Source: a bacterium HR39 (GTDB taxonomy: Bacteria; Pseudomonadota; Alphaproteobacteria; Geminicoccales; Geminicoccaceae). Taken from it: a stretch of 5,216 nt of DNA. The notes below the pieces were generated by a model. That model worked only from the letters and a program-made list of their open reading frames with translations, searched no databases and was not told where the DNA came from. The stretch covers positions 1-5,216 of the forward strand of contig BEIP01000134.1 of assembly GCA_002898955.1 (NCBI GenBank), in the 5' to 3' direction. Of this stretch, positions 1 to 4,896 are shown in pieces; position 1 is the stretch's first letter; every line of letters begins with the position of its first letter. Position numbers and translations under genes: made by a program.

Positions 1-1078
1 CTGTCGCCACCACCCCGAAGTGGATCGGATCGATGCCATAGGTGCCGGTCGCGATGGGCAGGAGGATCGGCACCAGTACCACGAGCGCGGCGATGCCGTC
101 GAACACCGTTCCGACGAGCAGCAGGACGCCGAACACCAGCAGCAGGAACGCGGTGGGACCGTCGGTGAGGCTCCGCAGCCAGATCGCCACCGTCTGCGGC
201 ACGGTGTGGTAGGCGAGGACCCACCCGAAGGCCTTGGCCGCCACGATCAGGAAGACCACCGCCGCGGTGGTCCGCCCCGTGCGGTCGAGCCCGGGTCCCA
301 GCTCGCGCCAGCCCAGTTCGCGGTAGACGAAGGCGCCGAGGAAGGCGGCGATGGCCACCGACACGGCCGCGGACTCCGTCGGCGTGACGAAGCCCCCGGT
401 GATTCCGCCGACGATGGCCAGCGGGATCAGCAGCACCGGCAGCGCGGCGAGACCGGACGCGGCGGATCCCCGCGCGACCCCCGGGACCTCGCCGACCGGC
501 GTCGTGCGCGGGGCGCGGAGCACCACCAGGGCGAAGAGGCCGAACATCACGAGGCCGGGCAGGATCCCGGCGACGAACATGTCGGCCACCGATACCTGGG
601 CCACCACCGCGTACACGATGAAGGGCATCGAGGGCGGGATGACGGGTCCGAGCAGCCCGGCGGCCGCGGTGAGGGCGGCGGCGAACGACCGCTCGTAGCC
701 CTCCCGTTCCATCTCCGGCACCATCACCCGGGTCATGACGGCGATCTGGGCGGTGGCGGAGCCCATGATGGCCGCCAGCAGCAGGTTGGCGACGAGGCAG
801 ACGAGGGCGAGGGCGTTGGGCAGCCGCTCCAGCCAGCGCCGGGTCGCCTCGACCAGCGGCCGGGCGAGCCCGCCGGCGGACATGATCTCGCCGAGCAGGA
901 CGAAGAGCGGGATCGCCGCCAGATCGTAGATCTCGATGCTGCCGAACATGACCTGGGGCATGGACTCCACGAGCCGCCAGTCCCCGGCCAGCAGAGCGTA
1001 GACGAGGGTCGCCGCCACCAGGGCAAAGGCGACGGGCATGCCGAGTGCGAGAAAAAGCGCGAGCACGACGCCCGTCAT
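1..1078 (-). CDS. dctM: TRAP transporter large permease, DctM type (C-terminus cut by left edge)
   Basis: This is the large membrane subunit of a tripartite ATP-independent periplasmic transporter. It forms the ion-driven translocation pathway in the inner membrane together with the DctQ-type subunit. The ATG at 1078-1076 opens a frame of 359 codons that reaches the window edge without a stop; family members are usually about 425-430 residues, so roughly 65-70 are missing. The protein is almost entirely hydrophobic segments. Family hallmarks are visible: GSATAQIAV (106-114), GPVIPPSMPFIVYAVV (144-159) followed by FVAGILPGL (168-176), GGFVTPTESAAV (228-239), and VVLVPILLPIA (332-342) with GIDPIHFGVV (348-357). 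A GGGAG motif 8 bases upstream (1091-1087) is the ribosome binding site. The start overlaps the small-permease stop as ATGA, suggesting coupled translation. The symbol is a family label: the neighbours point to an aromatic acid rather than a C4-dicarboxylate. Confidence 0.95.
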   Translation of the reverse strand, partial: MTGVVLALFLALGMPVAFALVAATLVYALLAGDWRLVESMPQVMFGSIEIYDLAAIPLFVLLGEIMSAGGLARPLVEATRRWLERLPNALALVCLVANLLLAAIMGSATAQIAVMTRVMVPEMEREGYERSFAAALTAAAGLLGPVIPPSMPFIVYAVVAQVSVADMFVAGILPGLVMFGLFALVVLRAPRTTPVGEVPGVARGSAASGLAALPVLLIPLAIVGGITGGFVTPTESAAVSVAIAAFLGAFVYRELGWRELGPGLDRTGRTTAAVVFLIVAAKAFGWVLAYHTVPQTVAIWLRSLTDGPTAFLLLVFGVLLLVGTVFDGIAALVVLVPILLPIATGTYGIDPIHFGVVAT

Positions 1079-1551
1079 GCGATCCGCTCCCGCAGCCTGC
1101 GCGCGATCACGTGCAGTGTCCCCGATGCGAAGAACAACGGCATGACGTAGTAGACAGGCCGCTTGGGCACATCGAGGGTGATGACCCGTTCGAAGTCGAG
1201 GAACGGGGAACGGATCCAGCCGACAGAGGCCACCAGCAGCACCAGCAGCATGGCGGCGATGGCGAAGTCCCACAGCAGAGCGAGACCATGCCGTGCCGTG
1301 GGCGGCAGCAGATCGAGAAACAGGTCCACCCGCACGAGCGCATCGTGCGCGAGGGCGATGGAGACGGAGAGGAAGGACAGCCACACCAGCATGAGCGTGG
1401 CCGCCTCCTCCGCGAAATAGAGCGGCCTTCCGGCCAGGTGACGGAGCAGGGCGTTGGCGAGCAGCAGCAGCACCATCCCCACCACCAACAGCCGGCAGGC
1501 CGCCGTCTCGACACGCAGCAGCGCGTCCGAGAGCCGGACGAGCCACCTCAT
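1075..1551 (-). CDS. dctQ: TRAP transporter small permease, DctQ type
   Basis: A 158-residue small membrane subunit of the TRAP transporter. Four hydrophobic segments are visible at about 18-39, 44-67, 88-113 and 131-150, the standard DctQ topology. The family signature lies around the second segment: FAEEAATLMLVWLSFLS (46-62), then HDALVRVDLFLDLLPP (69-84), matching the usual E-E...vWl.F...H..VD...d.LP pattern. Length is normal for the family. The ATG at 1551-1549 overlaps the TGA of the upstream binding-protein gene as ATGA, and its own TGA overlaps the large-permease ATG in the same way, so the three genes are tightly coupled. No strong Shine-Dalgarno is well placed before this start, which fits translation by coupling. 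A much longer in-frame reading extends rightward through the binding-protein gene, but that part is an antiparallel-frame shadow; the family alignment starts at this Met. Confidence 0.95.
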   Translation of the reverse strand: MRWLVRLSDALLRVETAACRLLVVGMVLLLLANALLRHLAGRPLYFAEEAATLMLVWLSFLSVSIALAHDALVRVDLFLDLLPPTARHGLALLWDFAIAAMLLVLLVASVGWIRSPFLDFERVITLDVPKRPVYYVMPLFFASGTLHVIARRLRERIA

Positions 1552-2516
1552 CGGCCGAGCATCTCCCGCACCTCCTCGCGGAGCGCCCGGATCAGCGGAT
1601 CCGCCCCGTAGGCCTGATCGAAGGCCCGCACGCCGGGCTCGAACACCTCGCGGGCGTTCTCGAGCCTGTGGACCCTGGCCTCCTGCTGCACCACGGCGAA
1701 ATTCCGCTCTTCGGCCTGCGCCTGCTCGGCGTTGCACCAGTCGAGGATCTCTTCCGCCACCTGTGCGATCAGGCGCTGGTCGTCTTCGCCGAGCCCGGTC
1801 CACAGCCGCCGCGACACCACGAAGACGGCCGGGAACGCCATGTGATTGGTCCACGTGAAGGACTTCGCCACCTCGTAAAACTTGAGTGACGTCAAGGCGT
1901 CGAGATCGATGTCGATACCGTCGATGACGCCGTTGGCGAGCGCCTGATAGATGTCGCCCAGGTGAATGGGCGTGGGAACCGCTTCCATGCCCTCCCAGAA
2001 GGTCTTGACCGCGGGGAAGGGCGTGATGCGGATCTTCGCGCCGCGCACGTCCTCGGCCGAGGTGACGAAGCGGTCGCGCATGAGCACGTGGCGCATGCCG
2101 GCGAAACAGTAGCCGAGGCCGATCATGCCGGCCGGCTCGAGCTGGCGCAGCATCTCGCGCGCCGCCGGCAGCTTCGCGGCACGGGCCGCCTGCTCGACCG
2201 TGTCCACCATGAAGGGCGTGAACCATCCCGACAGCGAGGGTGCCCGCAGGCTGGCGATGCCGCCGGTGAACAGGCCGAAGTCCAGCAGGCCCGAGGCCAT
2301 CTGCTGCATCATCTCGGGCTCGCGGCCGAGCTGGCCGGAATGGTGGACGGTGACCGTGAACCGCCCCCCGCTGCGCTCGGCGAGGAGTTCGCCGAAGCGC
2401 TCAGCGGCGCGGGTGAAGACGTGGGGCGGCGGGGTGATCAGGCCGAACTTCAGCTCCTCGGCACGCGCCGAGACCGCCACGAGGGCGGCACAGGCGGTGA
2501 GCAGCAGCCGCTTCAT
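1548..2516 (-). CDS. dctP: TRAP transporter periplasmic solute-binding protein, DctP type
   Basis: This 322-residue periplasmic protein captures the solute and delivers it to the DctQM permease. Residues 1-19 look like a Sec signal peptide (KR, then a hydrophobic stretch, then SARA), with likely cleavage after Ala19. The DctP fold is recognisable. KIRITPF (161-167) carries the family's conserved carboxylate-binding Arg (Arg163). PTPIHLGDIYQALANGVIDG (181-200) matches the usual P...sEvY.AL..GvvDG motif. The residues after this motif are IDID where many relatives have QENP, so the substrate pocket may differ. The ATG at 2516-2514 is chosen because it gives the signal peptide and has GGAGG (2528-2524) 7 bases upstream; an upstream TTG at 2585 lies inside the promoter palindrome. 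First gene of a dctPQM operon, divergent from a gentisate-type dioxygenase, so gentisate or another hydroxybenzoate is the best guess for substrate (inference). Confidence 0.93.
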   Translation of the reverse strand: MKRLLLTACAALVAVSARAEELKFGLITPPPHVFTRAAERFGELLAERSGGRFTVTVHHSGQLGREPEMMQQMASGLLDFGLFTGGIASLRAPSLSGWFTPFMVDTVEQAARAAKLPAAREMLRQLEPAGMIGLGYCFAGMRHVLMRDRFVTSAEDVRGAKIRITPFPAVKTFWEGMEAVPTPIHLGDIYQALANGVIDGIDIDLDALTSLKFYEVAKSFTWTNHMAFPAVFVVSRRLWTGLGEDDQRLIAQVAEEILDWCNAEQAQAEERNFAVVQQEARVHRLENAREVFEPGVRAFDQAYGADPLIRALREEVREMLGR

Positions 2517-2552
2517 GGCTTTCCCTCCCTGGTTCGGGTCGTCCGCGCGGGA

Positions 2553-2580
2553 TTGACCGTATACGGAAAGTCCGTATGCT
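2553..2580 (+). promoter_or_regulatory. Predicted sigma-70-like promoter of the gentisate dioxygenase gene
   Basis: On the plus strand TTGACC (2553-2558, 5 of 6 bases of the -35 consensus) is followed after 16 bases by TATGCT (2575-2580, 4 of 6 of the -10 consensus). Transcription would start near 2587, giving a leader of about 31 bases with two Shine-Dalgarno motifs. It occupies exactly the same DNA as the promoter on the other strand, so polymerase could probably bind in only one orientation at a time. Confidence 0.5.
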
Positions 2581-2585
2581 GTCAA
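2558..2585 (-). promoter_or_regulatory. Predicted sigma-70-like promoter of the TRAP operon
   Basis: On the minus strand a perfect -35 consensus TTGACA (2585-2580) is followed after 16 bases by TATACG (2563-2558), which matches 4 of 6 bases of the -10 consensus. Transcription would start near 2551, leaving a leader of about 35 bases before the dctP ATG, with GGAGG inside it. Placement between divergent genes and the good -35 box support it; it is a prediction from sequence only. Confidence 0.6.
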
Positions 2586-2600
2586 TCGCGATCCCGACCG

Positions 2601-2611
2601 AGGAGGGGAGG
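2601..2611 (+). promoter_or_regulatory. Tandem Shine-Dalgarno motifs before the gentisate dioxygenase
   Basis: A purine-only tract ahead of the ATG at 2618 holds two anti-16S matches: AGGAGG at 2601-2606 (11 bases from the start) and GGAGG at 2607-2611 (6 bases from the start). They settle the start at 2618 rather than the in-frame ATG at 2576, which lies inside the promoter palindrome. Confidence 0.75.
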
Positions 2612-2617
2612 AGAGAG

Positions 2618-3649
2618 ATGAGTGCCCCAGTCGAACGCCGGGCCTTCTACGACCGCCTCGCCGCCCGTTCCGCCGCTCCGCTCTGGGAGGTCCTGGCCCA
2701 GCTCGTCACCCCGGAGCCGCGCAGCCCCTGCCGTCCGCACCGCTGGCGTTACGCCGAGATGCGCGAGCTGCTGATGGAGGCCGGCCGGCTGGTGACGGCG
2801 AAGGAGGCGGAACGCCGGGTGCTGATCCTCGAAAACCCGGGTATGCCCGGCGAGGCGCGCATCACCACCTCCCTCTACGCCGGCCTCCAGCTGGTGCTGC
2901 CCGGCGAGGTGGCTCCCGCCCACCGCCACAGCCAGTCGGCCCTCCGCTTCGTGCTGGAGAGCGAAGGCGCGCACACCACGGTCGACGGCGAGCGGATCCC
3001 CATGTGGCCGGGCGACTTCATCATCACGCCCCAGCACGCCTGGCACGATCACGGCAACGAGACGTCGGCTCCGGTGATCTGGCTGGACGGCCTCGACATC
3101 CCCATCGTGAAGGCCCTCGACGCCTCCTTCGCCGAACACTGGCCGGAAGACGAACAGCCCGTCACCCGGCCGGTCGGACACAGCCGCGATCACTTCGCCC
3201 GCGGGCTCGTCCCCGTGGACTGGAAACGCTCCGGCGCCGCCTCGCCGGTGGTGCACTATCCGTACGCCGAGGCCCGCGAGGCTCTGGCGCGCGTCGCCGC
3301 CACGGACGAACCCGATCCGTGCCTCGGCATCCGCATGCGCTACGTCGACCCCACGAGCGGCGACTGGGCGATGCCGACCATCGGGCCCTTCCTGCAGTGG
3401 ATGCCGGCGGGGTTCGAGAGCGCCCCCTACCGCTCCACCGACGCCACCGTCTACGTCGCCTTCGAGGGGCGCGGCCGCACCCGGGTCGGTGAGGTGGAGT
3501 TCGACTGGGAGCCGAAAGACGTGTTCGTCGTCCCGAGCTGGTGGCCGGTCCAGCACGTGGTGGCGGAGGAGGCGGTCCTCTTCGGCTTCTCCGACCGCCC
3601 CGTCCAGGAGAAGCTCGGCCTCTTCCGCGAACGGCGCGGCAACCGGTAA
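2618..3649 (+). CDS. gtdA: Gentisate 1,2-dioxygenase (bicupin ring-cleavage dioxygenase)
   Basis: A 343-residue cytosolic Fe(II) enzyme of the gentisate/salicylate/1-hydroxy-2-naphthoate dioxygenase family. It is expected to open gentisate between C1 and C2 to give maleylpyruvate. The N-terminal cupin (about 85-160) holds the iron ligands His102 and His104 (PAHRHSQSALRF) and His143 (WHDHGN). Their spacing equals that of His119, His121 and His160 in the salicylate 1,2-dioxygenase of Pseudaminobacter salicylatoxidans (numbering from memory). By the same offset, Arg110 and His145 match substrate-contact residues Arg127 and His162. The C-terminal cupin (about 262-325: EGRGRTRVGE, KDVFVVPSWWPVQHVV) is present but shows no full His set. 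Length is normal for the family. It appears monocistronic, divergent from a TRAP operon and convergent with an extradiol dioxygenase. Gentisate is the likeliest substrate; salicylate or a substituted gentisate cannot be excluded. Confidence 0.9.
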   Translation: MSAPVERRAFYDRLAARSAAPLWEVLAQLVTPEPRSPCRPHRWRYAEMRELLMEAGRLVTAKEAERRVLILENPGMPGEARITTSLYAGLQLVLPGEVAPAHRHSQSALRFVLESEGAHTTVDGERIPMWPGDFIITPQHAWHDHGNETSAPVIWLDGLDIPIVKALDASFAEHWPEDEQPVTRPVGHSRDHFARGLVPVDWKRSGAASPVVHYPYAEAREALARVAATDEPDPCLGIRMRYVDPTSGDWAMPTIGPFLQWMPAGFESAPYRSTDATVYVAFEGRGRTRVGEVEFDWEPKDVFVVPSWWPVQHVVAEEAVLFGFSDRPVQEKLGLFRERRGNR

Positions 3650-3717
3650 TCCGGAGACTCAGCCGGCTCGATCACCGCCCCCTGCTCGACGCAGGCCCCG
3701 AAGGCACCGCCTCGTCC

Positions 3718-3736
3718 CCGCGGGTGGCACCCGCGG
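3718..3736. terminator. GC-rich hairpin between convergent genes, possible terminator
   Basis: A perfect 8-bp stem, CCGCGGGT (3718-3725) and ACCCGCGG (3729-3736), with a 3-base loop GGC, sits in the 111-base gap between the two converging genes. It is symmetric and could act on either transcript. No T-tract follows on either strand, so it is not a canonical intrinsic terminator. The rest of the gap holds only a weak 5-bp stem (3681-3695). Confidence 0.35.
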
Positions 3737-3760
3737 CGGGCGGTCCCGGGTCCCGCGCCG

Positions 3761-4576
3761 CTACCCCCTCCCGCCGCCTTGGGGCAGGTCGGGGAAGGCG
3801 AAGACGGCCATCGACAGCGAGCCGAACTCGAAGCTGTCGTGGACCTTGCGGCCCCGGCCGCCGCCGGCGCCGGCGGCGAAGAACAGCGGCAGGATGTGCT
3901 CCTCGGTGGGATGCGCATAAGCCGCGTGCGGCGCGCGGCGCCGGTAGGCCAGCAGGTCCTCCCGCGCGCCCGCCTCCACCGCCCGGGTCATCCATGCGTC
4001 GAACTCGACGGCCCAGCGCGGCACCGGTTCGGAGGTGGAGGTGACGCCACGACGAAGCCGCCCCAGCGCGTCGGCGAGATTGTGGGTGAGCGCCCCGGAG
4101 CCCATCAGCAGCACATCGCGCCGGCGCAGCTTTGCCAGCACCTCGCCCGTGCGCCAGTGGTGCTCCGGCCCGAGCGGCGTCTGCACCGAGAGCTGCAGCA
4201 CCGGGATGTCGGCTTCGGGGTACACGAGCAGCAGCGGGATCCAGGCGCCGTGGTCGAGCCCGCGTCCGGGGTCCACCTCGGCCGCGAGGCCGGCTTCGCG
4301 CAGCATCTCCACCACCTCGCGGGCGAGCTCCGGATCGCCCGGGGCGGGATAGCGCAGCTCGTAGAGCGGCGGCGGGAAGCCGTAGAAGTCGTGGATGGTG
4401 GCCGGCGCGGGACTGCCGGTGACCGCCGGCCACCCCGTCTCCCAGTGGGCCGAACAGCACAGGATCGCCCGCGGCCGCCACAGCCTCCGGCCCAGAGCGG
4501 AGAGGAAGCGGTGGGCCGGCGTGTCGTCGATGGCCACGGTGGGCGAGCCGTGCGAGACGAAGAGGGTGGGCCACAC
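3761..4576 (-). CDS. DODA-type extradiol aromatic ring-opening dioxygenase (YgiD-like, LigB superfamily)
   Basis: A 271-residue cytosolic metalloenzyme of the class III extradiol dioxygenase (LigB) superfamily, in the 4,5-DOPA dioxygenase/YgiD branch. Members cleave catechol-type rings, though the natural substrate of bacterial ones is often unknown. The motifs occur in family order: FVSHGSP (6-12), SAHWE (42-46), TIHDFYGFPPPLYELRYPAPG (60-80), GLDHGAW (106-112), GSGALTHNL (159-167) and PTEEHILPLF (223-232). Putative metal ligands are His9, His44, His165 and His227; His109 is the conserved active-site His of the DHG motif. Length equals that of E. coli YgiD. The start is a GTG at 4576-4574, supported by GGAGG (4589-4585) 8 bases upstream and by FVSHGSP falling just after it. 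It follows the tautomerase stop after 4 bases, so the two are almost certainly co-transcribed. A substrate among catechols from hydroxybenzoate breakdown is inference. Confidence 0.9.
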   Translation of the reverse strand: MWPTLFVSHGSPTVAIDDTPAHRFLSALGRRLWRPRAILCCSAHWETGWPAVTGSPAPATIHDFYGFPPPLYELRYPAPGDPELAREVVEMLREAGLAAEVDPGRGLDHGAWIPLLLVYPEADIPVLQLSVQTPLGPEHHWRTGEVLAKLRRRDVLLMGSGALTHNLADALGRLRRGVTSTSEPVPRWAVEFDAWMTRAVEAGAREDLLAYRRRAPHAAYAHPTEEHILPLFFAAGAGGGRGRKVHDSFEFGSLSMAVFAFPDLPQGGGRG

Positions 4577-4580
4577 GGCT

Positions 4581-4805
4581 TCAGCCTCCGCTTTCCGATC
4601 CCCGCTGTCCGCCGTCTTGCTCCTCTCCGGCCAGCAGCACGTCCGAGGCGTTCTCCGCCGGCAGCTCGATCACGAACAGGCGCATGCGCCCCTTCGGCGT
4701 ACCCAGCACCTCGGCGAGGATCGCCTCGGCCTCGCGGGCGAAGGCCGCCTTCTGCTCGCGCGAGGGCCGCGCATCGCCGCTGACCAGCACCTCGATCATG
4801 GGCAT
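4581..4805 (-). CDS. Small tautomerase, 4-oxalocrotonate tautomerase superfamily
   Basis: A 74-residue cytosolic protein beginning MPMIEVLVSG. After Met removal the new N-terminal Pro would be the general base typical of the 4-oxalocrotonate tautomerase (4-OT) superfamily. The beta-alpha-beta pattern is visible: strand 3-9, helix about 15-33 (SREQKAAFAREAEAILAEV), second strand RMRLFVIELP (40-49). Arg42 aligns with Arg39 of 4-OT. The Phe50 region of 4-OT is not matched (SDVLLAG here), and a Gly/Ser/Gln-rich tail of about 14 residues makes it longer than the usual 62. The ATG at 4805 is preferred over the one at 4799 because only it yields the N-terminal Pro; GGAGG (4817-4813) lies 7 bases upstream. 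Such enzymes isomerise dienol/enone products of ring cleavage, which suits its place directly before an extradiol dioxygenase gene. The exact reaction is unknown. Confidence 0.82.
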   Translation of the reverse strand: MPMIEVLVSGDARPSREQKAAFAREAEAILAEVLGTPKGRMRLFVIELPAENASDVLLAGEEQDGGQRGSESGG

Positions 4806-4896
4806 GGGAACACCTCCCGGCTGCAGGTCCCGCCGCGTGTGGTGCGGAGATGGCGCGAACGGGCGACCGGGGCGACCCGGCCGCCCGCCGCCGGCC

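Larger units (their letters stand above)
2551..2587. promoter_or_regulatory. 37-bp inverted repeat, probable operator over both divergent promoters
   Basis: The left arm (2551-2567) and the reverse complement of the right arm (2571-2587) agree at 15 of 17 positions, around a 3-base centre (AAG, 2568-2570). The outer parts GATTGAC/GTCAATC and inner parts ATACGGA/TCCGTAT are perfect; mismatches fall at pairs 2558/2580 and 2560/2578. Nested in the left arm is a perfect 10-base palindrome, CCGTATACGG (2557-2566), and its CCGTAT half recurs at 2572-2577, 15 bases away. The repeat covers both predicted promoters. A bound regulator would affect both transcripts. No regulator gene lies in the window, so its family is unknown. 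Confidence 0.7.

Noticed and set aside
20..1150. 376-codon open frame on the plus strand rich in Arg, Gly, His, Asp and Gln
   Set aside because: It is antisense to the large permease, which has clear DctM motifs. The composition is that of a GC-rich shadow frame, with no recognisable domain.
1552..2226. Long N-terminal extension in frame with the small permease, overlapping the binding-protein gene
   Set aside because: The extension is Arg/Gly/Ala-rich with no family similarity. DctQ similarity begins at the Met at 1551, and the real gene in this stretch is dctP in another frame.
2517..2585. N-terminal extension of the binding protein from a TTG at 2585
   Set aside because: It would overlap the promoter palindrome and bury the signal peptide behind 23 residues. 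The ATG at 2516 has a well-spaced GGAGG.
2576..2617. N-terminal extension of the gentisate dioxygenase from the ATG at 2576
   Set aside because: That ATG lies inside the predicted -10/operator region and has no Shine-Dalgarno. The ATG at 2618 has two.
2582..3556. 324-codon open frame on the minus strand
   Set aside because: It is fully antisense to the gentisate dioxygenase and has shadow-frame composition without a domain.
3681..3695. CCTGC/GCAGG hairpin downstream of the gentisate dioxygenase
   Set aside because: A 5-bp stem with a 5-base loop and no T-tract is too weak to call a terminator.
4861..4877. Direct repeat GGGCGACC (4861-4868 and 4870-4877) in the gap before the tautomerase
   Set aside because: Two short GC-rich copies one base apart are easily due to chance at this base composition, with no supporting promoter or operator signal.
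4879..4896. GGCCG/CGGCC stem just after the binding-protein stop as a terminator
   Set aside because: Only 5 bp with an 8-base loop and no T-tract. It does not justify splitting the apparent operon.
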